Assembly: GCF_009362735.1 (NCBI RefSeq)
Contig: NZ_WHNP01000042.1
Span: 1-64,000 of the forward strand
Direction of reading: 5' to 3'
Source of the DNA: Paraburkholderia franconis
GTDB lineage: Bacteria; Pseudomonadota; Gammaproteobacteria; Burkholderiales; Burkholderiaceae
DNA: 64,000 nt
The position numbers and the translations under genes were made by a program. Below the pieces are notes generated by a model, which saw only the letters and a list, made by a program, of their open reading frames with translations, was not told where the DNA came from and searched no databases. Within the stretch, counting starts at the first letter, position 1, and every line of letters begins with the position of its first letter. This document shows positions 32,732-42,499 of the stretch, piece by piece.

Positions 32732-34831
32732 ATGGTGGCCAGTCACGACAAGGCACGGGTTGGCGTTGATATCGGTGGAACCTTCACCGACGTTGCGCTC
32801 GAACTCGGTGGAACGCTGTTCTCCACCAAGGTGCTGACGGATTACACGGCGCCCGAACGCGCCATCATCAAAGGCATCGGCATCGTTGCGGACAAGGCCG
32901 GTATCGCGCTGCAGGATATCGGCGTCATCATCCACGGCACCACCCTCGCCACCAACGCACTCATCGAGCGACGCGGTGCAAAGACGGCCTTTGTCACGAC
33001 GGAAGGCTTTCGCGACACGATCGAAATGCGCACGGAAAACCGCTTCGAGCAATACGATCTGAACATCAAGCTCCCTCCGCCGCTGATCGAGCGCTGCGAC
33101 CGCTTCACGCTCGGCGAGCGCATCGACGCGCAAGGAGGCATTCTGCTCGCACCGACAGAAGCGCAAATCGAATCGATCGTCGATCGTATCGGGCAAGGCG
33201 GCTATGAGAGCGTCGCAATCGGTTTCATTCACGCGTACGCGAACGGCGTGCATGAACGCATGATGCGCGATGCGATCGAGAAGCGTCTGCCCAACGTGTC
33301 CGTGTCGATATCGAGTGAAGTGTCGCCGCAGATTCGCGAGTTCGAGCGCTTCAATACGGTCTGCGCAAACGCCTACGTGCGTCCCATCATGAAGTCCTAT
33401 CTGGATCGCCTGCTCGGCAAGGTCCGCGAAGCGGGCGCAGTTTGCCCGCTGTTTATCATCCACTCGGGCGGCGGCATCGTCTCGATCGAAAGCGCCTCCG
33501 CGTTTCCGGTTCGCCTCGTCGAATCGGGGCCGGCGGGCGGCGCGATCTTCGCCGCGCACATCGCAGCGCGTTACGATCTGAACAGTGTGCTTTCCTTCGA
33601 CATGGGCGGCACCACCGCCAAGATCTGCCTGATCGACGACCTCACGCCGAAGACGGCCAACACGTTCGAAGTCGCCCGCACCTATCGCTTCAAGAAAGGC
33701 AGCGGCATGCCCATTTCGATCCCCGTCGTGGAGATGGTCGAAATCGGCGCGGGCGGCGGCTCAATCGCTTCGCTCGACGTGATGCGCCAGATTCGCGTGG
33801 GCCCGCATAGCGCGGCATCGGAGCCCGGCCCCGCGTGCTATCAGCGCGGCGGCACGCAGCCGACCGTGACCGACGCCGATCTGCTGCTCGGACGCCTCGA
33901 TCCCGCCAATTTCGCTGGCGGCACAATCCAGCTCTCCACCGACAACGCCGCCACCGCGATGGTCGAGGAAGTGGGCGGCGCAATCGATCTCAAAGCTGAA
34001 GAAGCTGCCTATGGCGTCGCCGAAGTCGTCGACGAGAACATGAGCAATGCGGCGCGCGTACATGCTGTCGAAAGCGGCAAGGACATCGGCGACTACACGA
34101 TGATCACGTTCGGCGGCGCAGGCCCGCTACACGCGGCGCGTCTGTGCGAGAAGAGCGGCATCCGGAAGTTCATCGTGCCGCCGGGCGCGGGCGTCGGCTC
34201 TGCGATCGGCTTTCTGCGCGCGCCGTTCGGTTATGAAAGCGTGCGCAGCGCGAGCATGCGCTTCAACGACTTCGATGCCGATGCATTGAACGAGATCGTC
34301 GGCCAGTTGAGCGAAGAAGCCGTGCACTTCGCGCGGCAAGGCTCGGGCGATGCGGAGCCGCTCGTCGAAATCAAGGCGTTCATGCGCTATGTCGGCCAGG
34401 GCTGGGAAATCCCCGTGACGATTCCACGCCGCCATTTCGCCACCGACGATCGCACTACCTTCGCGGATGCGTTCACGAAAGCCTATACGCAGTTCTTCGG
34501 CCGCCCGATCGATGGTCTCGACATCGAAATCGTCAGCTGGGCCGTGAAGGCAAGCTCGCCGATGCCGCCCGTTGAGCGCCTGCAACTCGTGACGTCACGC
34601 GAGACCGTAGCCGCTGCAAAGACCCGCATGATTTTCGACGCGGCCCTGCATCGTTTCGTCGAAGCAGCCATTGTCGAACGCGGTTCGCTGAAAGTGGGCG
34701 AATGCGTGACGGGACCTGCGATCATCGTCGAGCCTGAGACCTCGACGCTCGTCACCTCGTCGTTCGATGCGATGGTGCAGCCCGACGGATGTCTGCTCGT
34801 CGTCGCCAAAGAACCGAACGCCACCCGCTGA
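32732..34831 (+). CDS. hyuA: Hydantoinase/oxoprolinase subunit A (HyuA)
   Basis: 699-aa ATP-dependent N-methylhydantoinase/5-oxoprolinase A subunit. Start at ATG-32732 with an AGGAG ribosome-binding site. Actin-like ATPase motifs: GVDIGGTFTDVALE at the N-terminus, HGTTLATNALIERRGAKTAFV, SGPAGGAIFAA and SFDMGGTTAKICLID. It couples ATP hydrolysis to opening of hydantoin, oxoproline or acetophenone-like substrates with HyuB, whose gene starts 14 nt downstream. First gene of a plus-strand operon running to at least 40164. Substrate cannot be told from sequence. Confidence 0.93.
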   Translation: MVASHDKARVGVDIGGTFTDVALELGGTLFSTKVLTDYTAPERAIIKGIGIVADKAGIALQDIGVIIHGTTLATNALIERRGAKTAFVTTEGFRDTIEMRTENRFEQYDLNIKLPPPLIERCDRFTLGERIDAQGGILLAPTEAQIESIVDRIGQGGYESVAIGFIHAYANGVHERMMRDAIEKRLPNVSVSISSEVSPQIREFERFNTVCANAYVRPIMKSYLDRLLGKVREAGAVCPLFIIHSGGGIVSIESASAFPVRLVESGPAGGAIFAAHIAARYDLNSVLSFDMGGTTAKICLIDDLTPKTANTFEVARTYRFKKGSGMPISIPVVEMVEIGAGGGSIASLDVMRQIRVGPHSAASEPGPACYQRGGTQPTVTDADLLLGRLDPANFAGGTIQLSTDNAATAMVEEVGGAIDLKAEEAAYGVAEVVDENMSNAARVHAVESGKDIGDYTMITFGGAGPLHAARLCEKSGIRKFIVPPGAGVGSAIGFLRAPFGYESVRSASMRFNDFDADALNEIVGQLSEEAVHFARQGSGDAEPLVEIKAFMRYVGQGWEIPVTIPRRHFATDDRTTFADAFTKAYTQFFGRPIDGLDIEIVSWAVKASSPMPPVERLQLVTSRETVAAAKTRMIFDAALHRFVEAAIVERGSLKVGECVTGPAIIVEPETSTLVTSSFDAMVQPDGCLLVVAKEPNATR

Positions 34832-34845
34832 TCAGGAGTCAAACC

Positions 34846-36528
34846 ATGTCCCTTGACAATCTCGACACGATCCACATGCAGGTGATGTGGAACCGCCTGA
34901 TTTCCGTCGTGGAAGAACAGGCGATGGCCCTGATCCGTACTGCGTTCAGCACCAGCGTGCGCGAAGCGGGCGACCTCTCCGCGGGCATATTCGACAGGCG
35001 CGGCCGCATGCTCGCGCAAGCCGTGACGGGCACGCCCGGGCACGTGAACACGATGGCTGAAGCCGTCGAGCACTTCATGAACGACATCGGCGTCGACAGG
35101 ATGTACGAGGGCGATGTCTACCTCACGAACGATCCGTGGAAAGGCACGGGCCACCTGCACGACTTCACAGTCGTCTCTCCTTCCTTTCACGATGGCGAAC
35201 TGATCGGCTACTTCGCCAGCACGGCGCACGTGGTAGATATCGGCGGCCGCGGCTTCGGGCCGGACTCGCGCGAAATCTACGAAGAAGGTCTGTTCGTGCC
35301 GATCATGAAGCTGATCGAGCGCGGCGACGTCAATCGCGATCTGATCAACATTCTGCGCAACAACGTGCGCGAGCCGGACAAGGTCGTCGGCGATCTCTAC
35401 GCGCTGGCGGCATGCAATGAAACGGGCCACAAGCGCCTGCTGGAGATGCTCGGGGAGTTCGACCTGAAAGATGTCGAAGGGATCGGCGAATACATTCTGG
35501 CGCGCAGCCGCGAAGCAACGCTCGAACGCATTGCCGCGCTCCCGAAAGGCACACAGACCAACGACATGACGCTCGACGGCTACGACACGCCCGTCAGGCT
35601 CAACGTGACGCTCACCGTCGGCGACGATCACCTGCTGGCGGACTTCGCCGGTTCTTCGCTGGCCAGTCCGTACGGCATCAACGTACCGCTGCTCTACGCG
35701 AAAGCGTACGCATGCTACGGCCTGAAGTGCATCATCGCGCCGGAGGTGCCGAACAACGCGGCATCGCTGGAACCGTTCCGCGTGGCGGCGCCGGCGGGCT
35801 GCATCCTGAACGCGCAACGCCCGAGTCCCGTCGCGGTTCGCCATGTGCTCGGCCACTTCGTGCCCGACCTCGTTCTGGGCGCATTGCACAAGATCCTGCC
35901 GGACCGCGTGCCAGCGGAAGGCTCCGGCGCGCTGTGGAACCTGCACGTCAGCGCGCGTCCCGTGCATGAAGATTCGGGCCTCAAGGGCAGCGAGATCCTG
36001 ATGTTCAACAGCGGCGGCACGGGCGCGCGCGCGGAACTCGATGGACTGTCCGCCACTGCGTTTCCGAGCGGCGTGCATGCGATGTCCGTCGAAGCCACCG
36101 AGCAGGTCGGACCGATCGTCGTGTGGCGCAAGGAAATGCGCTCGGGCTCGGGCGGCGCAGGCAAGCTGCGCGGCGGCCTCGGCCAGATCGTCGAAATCGG
36201 GCCGCGCGCAGGCTATTACTTCCGCTTCAATGCGATGTTCGATCGCATCGATCACCCCGCGCGTGGACAGTCGGGCGGCCAGTCAGGCGCGCCGGGTCGG
36301 GTCACACTGTCGGACGGCACGAAGATGAAGGGCAAAGGGACGCAGGCCGTCGCCGAGCATGAACGCGTCACGCTGTCCCTGCCGGGCGGCGGCGGCGTCG
36401 GTTCTCCGGAACAGCGCGACCGCGAAGCCTTGTTGCGCGACATCCGCAACGAGTACATCTCCGAAGCGCAACTGCGCGACGACTACGGTCTAACGCTCGA
36501 TGCCCTGAAAGCATCGGCAGGAAAGTAA
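34846..36528 (+). CDS. hyuB: Hydantoinase subunit B (HyuB)
   Basis: 560-aa HyuB/acetone carboxylase-alpha-type subunit, start ATG-34846 preceded by AGGAG. Characteristic blocks: MQVMWNRLISVVEEQAMAL, TAFSTSVREAGDLSAGIFD, NDPWKGTGHLHDF, DFAGSS and the glycine-rich tail segment SLPGGGGVGSPEQRD. Forms the catalytic complex with HyuA. The next gene starts 9 nt after the stop. Confidence 0.93.
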   Translation: MSLDNLDTIHMQVMWNRLISVVEEQAMALIRTAFSTSVREAGDLSAGIFDRRGRMLAQAVTGTPGHVNTMAEAVEHFMNDIGVDRMYEGDVYLTNDPWKGTGHLHDFTVVSPSFHDGELIGYFASTAHVVDIGGRGFGPDSREIYEEGLFVPIMKLIERGDVNRDLINILRNNVREPDKVVGDLYALAACNETGHKRLLEMLGEFDLKDVEGIGEYILARSREATLERIAALPKGTQTNDMTLDGYDTPVRLNVTLTVGDDHLLADFAGSSLASPYGINVPLLYAKAYACYGLKCIIAPEVPNNAASLEPFRVAAPAGCILNAQRPSPVAVRHVLGHFVPDLVLGALHKILPDRVPAEGSGALWNLHVSARPVHEDSGLKGSEILMFNSGGTGARAELDGLSATAFPSGVHAMSVEATEQVGPIVVWRKEMRSGSGGAGKLRGGLGQIVEIGPRAGYYFRFNAMFDRIDHPARGQSGGQSGAPGRVTLSDGTKMKGKGTQAVAEHERVTLSLPGGGGVGSPEQRDREALLRDIRNEYISEAQLRDDYGLTLDALKASAGK

Positions 36529-36537
36529 GGAACAGAC

Positions 36538-37371
36538 ATGACCGACATCAGCAAGCCTCCGTTCAAGAACATCCTGATCACGGGCGCCGCGGGCGCGCTC
36601 GGCTCTGTGCTGCGCGAATCGCTGCGGCCGTACGCAGAACAACTGACGCTCAGCGACCGCGCGCCGCTCGGCGAAGTCCGCGCGAACGAGCGTCACTTCG
36701 TCTGCGATCTGGCCGACCGCAACGCCGTGTTCGACATGATGAAAGGCGTCGACATGGTCATCCATCTGGGCGGCGCGCCGCGCGAGAACACGTTTCAGGT
36801 CATTCTCGATTCGAATATCGCGGGCAGCTATCACATCTACGAAGCGGCGCGCCAGGAAAGCGTAAAGCGCGTGATCTACGCGAGTTCCGTTCATGCGATC
36901 GGCTTCTACGAATGCACGCAGACCATCGATGCCAATGTGCCGCAACGCCCGGACAGCCTGTATGGCGTGAGCAAGACCTTCGTCGAAAACCTGTCGCGCT
37001 ACTACTTCGACAAGTTCGGGCTCGAGTCCATGTGCGTGCGCATCGGCTCGTGTTTCCCGAAACCCGTCGACCGCCGCATGCTGGCCACCTGGCTTTCCTA
37101 CGACGACTTCTCGCACCTGTGCATTCAGGCGCTGATGACGCCGAGCGTCGGCCATATGATCGTCTATGGCAATTCAAATAACAGCGCGAACTTCTGGGAC
37201 AACACGCAGGCCGGCTACCTCGGCTACCACCCGAAGGATTCCGCCGATGCGTATCGCGCCGAAGTCTATGCGAACACGCCCATCGGCGATCCGCGCCATC
37301 CCGCCGTGCGTTTTCAGGGTGGCCAGTTCGCTGCCGACGGCCACTTCGAAGATGATCCAAACAACAGGTAA
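36538..37371 (+). CDS. udh: NAD-dependent epimerase/dehydratase-family oxidoreductase, uronate dehydrogenase-like
   Basis: 277-aa extended-SDR protein. Glycine motif ITGAAGALGSVLRE, catalytic YGVSK and SS(VH) upstream of it. The blocks VIHLGG, RPDSLYGVSKTFVENLSRYYFDKFG, VRIGSCFPKP and RMLATWLSYDDF closely parallel Agrobacterium uronate dehydrogenase (Udh), which oxidises hexuronates to aldarolactones. Its place behind hyuAB is odd for a sugar enzyme; a hydroxy- or lactam-type substrate is possible, so udh is a family label. Linked by 9 nt to hyuB and 37 nt to the next gene. Confidence 0.75.
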   Translation: MTDISKPPFKNILITGAAGALGSVLRESLRPYAEQLTLSDRAPLGEVRANERHFVCDLADRNAVFDMMKGVDMVIHLGGAPRENTFQVILDSNIAGSYHIYEAARQESVKRVIYASSVHAIGFYECTQTIDANVPQRPDSLYGVSKTFVENLSRYYFDKFGLESMCVRIGSCFPKPVDRRMLATWLSYDDFSHLCIQALMTPSVGHMIVYGNSNNSANFWDNTQAGYLGYHPKDSADAYRAEVYANTPIGDPRHPAVRFQGGQFAADGHFEDDPNNR

Positions 37372-37408
37372 GCGCCGCTGACCCGATCGACTTTCTGGAA
37401 GCATTGAG

Positions 37409-38605
37409 ATGGCACAGCAAGCAACAAAGAACCACTACGACGTGGTGATCGTGGGCGGCGCAGTCGTCGGCAGCGCGACCGCGTACTTTCTCGCGACGAA
37501 CCCGGACTTCAACGGCTCGGTGCTGGTCGTCGAGCGGGACTGGACTTACGCGAAATCCGCGACGGCGCTGTCGAGCGCTTCGATCCGGCATCAGTTTTCG
37601 AATCCGCTGAACATCCGCATTTCGCAGTTCGGCACCGAGTTCATTCGAAACTTTCACGAACTCGTGGAAGTTGATGGCGACGCGCCCGAACTCGGTTTCA
37701 AGGAAAACGGCTACCTGTACCTCGGCGATGCCAAAGGCGCGCCGATGTTCGAGCGTAACTACGCGACGCAACGCGAAAACGGCGCCGATGTCGCGCTGCT
37801 CGATCAGGCGCAGTTGAAAGACCGCTTTCCGTGGCTGAATACCGAAGGACTCGTGAACGGCGTCTACGGACAAAGCGGCGAAGGCTGGTTCGACAGCTAT
37901 GGGCTGCTTCAAGGCATGCGCCGCAAGGCACGCTCGCTCGGTATCGAATACATCGAAAACGAAGTGGTCGATGTGGTTCGCGAAGGAGCGAGCATCAAGG
38001 GCATCAAGCTCAAGAGCGGCGAGAGCATCAGTTGCGGCCTGATGGTGAACGCAGCGGGCACGCGCGGCCCCGCGATGGCGCGACTCGCTGGCCTCGACAT
38101 TCCTGTGGAGCCGAGAAAGCGCTGCCTGTTCGTATTCGACTGCCGCACGCCGCTGCAAGGCACCGTCCCGCTCACGATCGATACGACGGGCATCTTCTTC
38201 CGGCCCGAAGGACAGTACTACCTGACGGGCTGCTACCCCGACCCCGATCCGCTTGCGGATGTCGACGACTTCGACGTGATCCATTCCGAGTTCGAAGAAA
38301 TCATCTGGCCCGCCCTCGCCGAACGCATTCCCGCGTTCGAAGCCATCAAGGTCGTCAATTCGTGGGCGGGCCATTATGACTTCTGCGTGCTGGACCATAA
38401 CGCGATCGTCGGCCCGCATCCCGAGGTCACGAACTTCCTGTTTGCCAACGGATTCAGCGGACATGGCTTGCAGCAGTCTCCCGCGATCGGCCGGGGCTTG
38501 AGCGAACTGATCGTCTACGGCCAATACCGTTCACTCGATCTCAAACCGCTCGGTTATGAGCGCGTAGTCGAGAACAAGCCCTTCCTCGAAGAAGGCGTGA
38601 TCTGA
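37409..38605 (+). CDS. DAO-family FAD-dependent oxidoreductase (intact paralogue of the split AmaA)
   Basis: 398-aa flavoprotein. N-terminal VVIVGGAVVGSATAYFLA binds FAD; SSASIRHQFSNPLNIRIS, GEGWFDSYGLLQGMR, NAAGTRG, FFRPEGQYYLTGCYPDPD and ANGFSGHGLQQSPAIGRG follow in the order seen in sarcosine/pipecolate/proline-type oxidases and dehydrogenases. Strong similarity to the split gene at 19656-20833 gives the template showing that gene is frameshifted. It would oxidise a secondary or primary amine from hydantoin ring opening; the acceptor could be O2 or the neighbouring ETF. Confidence 0.88.
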   Translation: MAQQATKNHYDVVIVGGAVVGSATAYFLATNPDFNGSVLVVERDWTYAKSATALSSASIRHQFSNPLNIRISQFGTEFIRNFHELVEVDGDAPELGFKENGYLYLGDAKGAPMFERNYATQRENGADVALLDQAQLKDRFPWLNTEGLVNGVYGQSGEGWFDSYGLLQGMRRKARSLGIEYIENEVVDVVREGASIKGIKLKSGESISCGLMVNAAGTRGPAMARLAGLDIPVEPRKRCLFVFDCRTPLQGTVPLTIDTTGIFFRPEGQYYLTGCYPDPDPLADVDDFDVIHSEFEEIIWPALAERIPAFEAIKVVNSWAGHYDFCVLDHNAIVGPHPEVTNFLFANGFSGHGLQQSPAIGRGLSELIVYGQYRSLDLKPLGYERVVENKPFLEEGVI

Positions 38606-38637
38606 ACGCGTCATCACTGTTTGCAGAGGTTGAAAAC

Positions 38638-39378
38638 ATGACTTCCCATTTGTACCGGACCGCACTGGTTACGGGTGCATCGAGCGGCATCGGGCGCGCC
38701 GTTGCGCAGCGGCTCGTCAAAGACGGGCTGCACGTCTATGCACTCGGCCGCGATGCAAAGGCGCTCGATGCGCTCGCGAGCGAGTGCAACGTCACGCCGA
38801 TCGCGCTGGATCTGCAGGACACGACGCCTTTGCGCGATCTGTTCGAACGCGTCGAAATCGACGTCGTCGTGAATAACGCTGGCCTGCTGCCTGCCATTGC
38901 GAAATTCGGCGAGTGCGAGCTGACGGATATCGACCGCATGATCGATATCAATCTGCGCGCGCCGTTGCGTCTTGCTCACATGGCGCTCGACGGCATGACC
39001 CGACGCAAGCGCGGTCACCTGTTTTTTGTCGGGTCGAGTGCGGGGCGTTTTCCGCATCCGAACACGGCCGTCTATGGCGCGACCAAGGCCGCGATCAGCA
39101 TGTTCTGCGATTCGCTGCGTTGCGATCTGCTCGGCACGAAAGTGCGCGTCACCGAGATTGCGCCCGGCCGCGTGCAGACGAGCCTGTATCGCACCGCACT
39201 CGGCGCGCAAGGCGCGAACGAAAAGCTCTACGACGCCTATCGCTCGATCCAGCCTGACAACATCGCGGAACTGATTGCAACGGCGCTCTCGCTGCCCGAT
39301 GCAGTCGACGTCTCGCGCATGGAAGTTTTCCCGACCGATCAGGCAGCAGGCGGCTCGCAGATCGTCGCCGTCAAGTAA
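38638..39378 (+). CDS. SDR-family oxidoreductase
   Basis: 246-aa classical SDR: TGASSGIGRAVAQRL (cofactor), NNAG, Ser in FVGSSAGRFPHP and catalytic YGATK. All key residues are present. Start ATG-38638 follows GGTTGAAAAC; 32 nt after the flavoprotein stop. Oxidation or reduction of a hydroxy/keto intermediate is expected; substrate unknown. Confidence 0.9.
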   Translation: MTSHLYRTALVTGASSGIGRAVAQRLVKDGLHVYALGRDAKALDALASECNVTPIALDLQDTTPLRDLFERVEIDVVVNNAGLLPAIAKFGECELTDIDRMIDINLRAPLRLAHMALDGMTRRKRGHLFFVGSSAGRFPHPNTAVYGATKAAISMFCDSLRCDLLGTKVRVTEIAPGRVQTSLYRTALGAQGANEKLYDAYRSIQPDNIAELIATALSLPDAVDVSRMEVFPTDQAAGGSQIVAVK

Positions 39379-39411
39379 TCAACGCATCGTCAAACAGGAC
39401 ATATTCGAACC

Positions 39412-40164
39412 ATGAAGAATCAACGAGTCGTTATCGTCGGCGGTGCCTCCGGCCTTGGCTTGACCGTCGCAAAGCTGATGCTCGCGGATGGTGCTGAAAG
39501 CGTCGCGCTGATCGACAAGAACGGGCCGCTGCTCGACGAAACCGTGGGCGCGCTGAAGGCGCAAAGTCACCAGGTATTCGGCGCGGTCGGCGACATCAGG
39601 CGCAAGGAATCCGCGCAGGAAGTGTTCCGCAACGCGCTGGAAGCACTCGGCCGTGTCGATTGCCTGATCAACAGCGCGGCGATCTATCCGCGCCGCCCGA
39701 TCCTCGAAATCTCCGACGACGAATGGGACCTCGAGAACGCCGTCAATATCAAGGGCACCTATCACATGATGGTCGCCGCGATCGACCATATGCGCAGCCG
39801 TCCGAAGGTCGAAGCGCACGTCGCGGGACGCATCGTGAACATTACGTCCGTCGATGCGTTCAAGGCTCATCCGCAGAACGCGCACTATGCGGCGACCAAA
39901 GCCGCCGTCGTGAGTCTGACGAAATCGTTCGCGCAGGAAGTCGCGAAGGACGGCATTCTAGTGAACTCTGTTGCGCCCGCAGGTTTTGCGACAGAGAAAG
40001 CGAAAAAGGCCGGCTTTCTCGGTGAACTCGCCGCTGCAAATCCGCTGGGACGTGCCGCGGAACCCGAAGAGATCGCGCAGTGGGTCGTCATGATGGCGAG
40101 CGCACGCAACACCTATGCAACGGGCGAAAACGTCATCGTCAGCGGCGGCTATATCTACGCTTGA
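39412..40164 (+). CDS. SDR-family oxidoreductase (second)
   Basis: 250-aa classical SDR with GGASGLGLTVAKLM, an INSAAIYPRRP variant of NNAG, Ser in NITSVDAF and YAATKAAVVSLTKSFAQE. The catalytic Tyr and Lys are intact. The C-terminal segment ASARNTYATGENVIVSGGY is typical of FabG-like members. 33 nt after the preceding SDR, so co-transcribed. Two dissimilar SDRs side by side suggest successive redox steps. Confidence 0.9.
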   Translation: MKNQRVVIVGGASGLGLTVAKLMLADGAESVALIDKNGPLLDETVGALKAQSHQVFGAVGDIRRKESAQEVFRNALEALGRVDCLINSAAIYPRRPILEISDDEWDLENAVNIKGTYHMMVAAIDHMRSRPKVEAHVAGRIVNITSVDAFKAHPQNAHYAATKAAVVSLTKSFAQEVAKDGILVNSVAPAGFATEKAKKAGFLGELAAANPLGRAAEPEEIAQWVVMMASARNTYATGENVIVSGGYIYA

Positions 40165-40181
40165 GCCTCATCAATCAGTCG

Positions 40182-40204
40182 GCCCGCCCGGTTGATGGGC
40201 GGGC
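40182..40204 (+). terminator. GC-rich hairpin after the hydantoinase operon
   Basis: GCCCGCCC (40182-40189) pairs perfectly with GGGCGGGC (40197-40204) across a 7-nt loop, 18 nt after the last SDR stop. No T-run follows, so termination may be partial or Rho-assisted. Confidence 0.5.
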
Positions 40205-40336
40205 AACGACGCATTCGCGCCTGTGGTAGAGTCATAATATGTCATACGGCGCAGGTCAGACCCGTTCCACCACGCCGGCGCGGTACGCCTGCAGCCGAGA
40301 AATGCAGAGCACTCTGATCCGGTGTGAGTACACGGA

Positions 40337-41089
40337 ATGACTCTGGACGCTGAAACTCTACTGAAGAACGCGGCGAGCACTGGCAAGCGCCGCAGCCTGA
40401 CCGAACTGGTCATCCAGGCACTGAACGACAAAATCGACCGCGGCGAATACGCGCCGGGTGGCAAGCTTCCAACCGAACCTGAACTGTGCAGTGAATTTGG
40501 CGTCAGCCGAACCGTTGTGCGCGAGGCCGTTGCGTCGCTCAAGCTGGGGCGCAGGCTGATTGCGCGCCATGGTGTTGGCGTGTTCGTTTCGGAGGCACCT
40601 AGCCAGTCGGGCGAAACGGGTTTCATCGACACGACGACGCTGCACAACTCGATGCATGTGCTGGAACTGCGCATAGGCGTCGAGACGGAGTGCGCGGCCT
40701 ATGCGGCGCAGCGGCGGTCAGAGCCACATCTCCGTGCACTGAAGGAAGTGTATGCGCGCATGGAAATCGTCGCCGCGGATGACGACGCTGAATGCGCGCG
40801 CGCTGACTTCGAATTTCATCTGGCCGTCGCCACCTGCTCTGAAAACCCGCACTTCGCTTCGATTCTCCGCTCGCTCGGCCAGGAGATCATCATTGACCTG
40901 CGTCTGAAGCACGCGAAAGCGAACCCCAAGGAACGCAAGACGTACATCAGGCGGATTCAGCGCGAGCACGCCGACATTCTCGATGCAATTGAACGGCAGG
41001 ACGAGAGCGCGGCGCGGCGCGCGATGCGACGCCATCTGAACGAGAGTCTCGAACGGTACCATCATCTCTCGAGCACGCGCAGCGAGTGA
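40337..41089 (+). CDS. GntR/FadR-type regulator with FCD domain
   Basis: 250-aa repressor-type regulator. N-terminal winged HTH (IDRGEYAPGGKLPTEPELCS, FGVSRTVVREAVASLK, RHGVGVFV) and a C-terminal FCD ligand domain with the metal-binding DFEFHLAVA segment and the late H of QREHADILDAI. Located directly after the hydantoinase operon and divergent from the binding-protein gene at 41196-42368. A TCATAATATGTCATAC-like stretch about 100 nt upstream (around 40233-40248) resembles the putative operators at 32597 and 42500, suggesting autoregulation. Confidence 0.92.
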   Translation: MTLDAETLLKNAASTGKRRSLTELVIQALNDKIDRGEYAPGGKLPTEPELCSEFGVSRTVVREAVASLKLGRRLIARHGVGVFVSEAPSQSGETGFIDTTTLHNSMHVLELRIGVETECAAYAAQRRSEPHLRALKEVYARMEIVAADDDAECARADFEFHLAVATCSENPHFASILRSLGQEIIIDLRLKHAKANPKERKTYIRRIQREHADILDAIERQDESAARRAMRRHLNESLERYHHLSSTRSE

Positions 41090-41195
41090 ATTGGCGCTTC
41101 GCGTCAGCGCTTTCCTTGACAACAAACGCCGGACGAACGATGCGTCGTGTGACGCTTCGTTTCATCCGGCGTATTAACTTGAGCAGGACGCCCCG

Positions 41196-42368
41196 TCAGT
41201 TCTGCAATGCCTCGACCTTGTCGCCAATTGCGATCGCCTGCGGCACCCACTTTCCGCCAATCACTTTATAGAACGTCGCGGCGGGGTCTTTCATGTCGCC
41301 GTTCTGCATGAAGGCGATATTGCCCGATACGCCTTCGAACGCAACCGATCTGATGAGCGGTCCATAGACCTTCGGGTCGGTCGAGTTCGCCTTCTGCATC
41401 GCGTTGATCAGCACCCACGTCGCATCGTACGCTGAAGGCGAATAGGCGACGACGCCTTCGTTGTACTTCGCCTTCATCTTGTTGTCGAAATCCTTCCCGG
41501 CCTTCAGCTTCGACAAGGGCACGCCATAGTCCCACGAAACAGCGCCCTCCGCGCTGTCGCCCGCTACCTTCAGGAACGTGTCGTTCTCGAAGCTGCCGCC
41601 GCCCAGCAAGGTCGCCTTGATGCCGAGCTGCCGCATCTGCTTGATCAGCATGCCCGCCTGTTGATCGAGCCCGCCCCAGAAAATGACGTCGGGACTGAAA
41701 GACTTCATGCGCGTGAGCTGGGACTTGAAATCGACTGCCTTGTCGGTCGAAAACTCACGATCTACGATCTTCCCGCCCGCCGCTTCCACGCCTTTGACGA
41801 ACTCGTCTGCCATGCCTTGCCCGAACGCGGTCCTGTCGTCGATGACGGCGATGCTTTTGCCCTTCAGCGCCTGCACGGCTGAATGGCCCGCGAGCTGCCC
41901 CATCTGTGCATCGGAGTTCGTGACGCGAAATACCGTCTTGAAGCCCTGCGAGGTGAGCATCGGATTCGTTGCCGTCGGCGACACCATCGGGATACCGGCG
42001 TTGTAGTAGATCCGCGAAGCCGGGATGCTCGTGCCCGAATTGAAGTGCCCGACGATTCCCGCGACCTTCGCGTCGACCATCTTTTGCGCGACCTGCGACC
42101 CCATGCGCGGGTCACCCTGATCATCTTCCGCATCCAGTACGAAACGCACCGGCTGGCCACCTATCACGAGCTTTTTCGCGTTTGCGTCGTCGATTGCAAG
42201 TTCGACGCCGCGCTTCAGATCGACCCCGTAGTGGGCAGATGCCCCCGTCAACGGGGCGGCGAAGCCGATCGTCACGTCCCCCGCATGAGCGGCCGGAGCG
42301 ACCAGCAATGCCCCTGAGGCCACGCTCGCGGCGAACACAATGCGTTTGAGTTGATGTGGGATGTTCAT
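41196..42368 (-). CDS. LivJ-type ABC substrate-binding protein (orphan 2)
   Basis: 390-aa periplasmic binding protein with a signal peptide (MNIPHQLKRIVFAASV... AHAGDV). Shares GFAAPLTGASAHYG, DDQGDPR, GHFNSGTSIPASR and DDRTAFGQGMADEF with the protein at 22713-23864, so these are paralogues. No permease or ATPase gene is near. Likely receives the hydantoin- or amino-acid-type substrate of the adjacent operon. The 42500-42521 motif, shared with the hyuA/etfB promoter region, lies 132 nt upstream. Confidence 0.9.
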   Translation of the reverse strand: MNIPHQLKRIVFAASVASGALLVAPAAHAGDVTIGFAAPLTGASAHYGVDLKRGVELAIDDANAKKLVIGGQPVRFVLDAEDDQGDPRMGSQVAQKMVDAKVAGIVGHFNSGTSIPASRIYYNAGIPMVSPTATNPMLTSQGFKTVFRVTNSDAQMGQLAGHSAVQALKGKSIAVIDDRTAFGQGMADEFVKGVEAAGGKIVDREFSTDKAVDFKSQLTRMKSFSPDVIFWGGLDQQAGMLIKQMRQLGIKATLLGGGSFENDTFLKVAGDSAEGAVSWDYGVPLSKLKAGKDFDNKMKAKYNEGVVAYSPSAYDATWVLINAMQKANSTDPKVYGPLIRSVAFEGVSGNIAFMQNGDMKDPAATFYKVIGGKWVPQAIAIGDKVEALQN

Positions 42369-42499
42369 CTGATCCTCTGCGAGTTTCGACAGGTTGAAAA
42401 ACAGGTGTCAGTCTGGACCACGCCCGCCTCAACCCGGTCAGACCACCGGGCCATGCATTGGAACCAGACGTCATGCCCATCAAGGTATTAGGTGAGACG

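Noticed and set aside
34483..36255. 590-aa minus-strand open frame
   Set aside because: Antisense to hyuB, composition typical of a shadow frame, no motif.
36800..38524. 574-aa minus-strand open frame
   Set aside because: Antisense to the Udh-like and flavoprotein genes, which are clearly coding.
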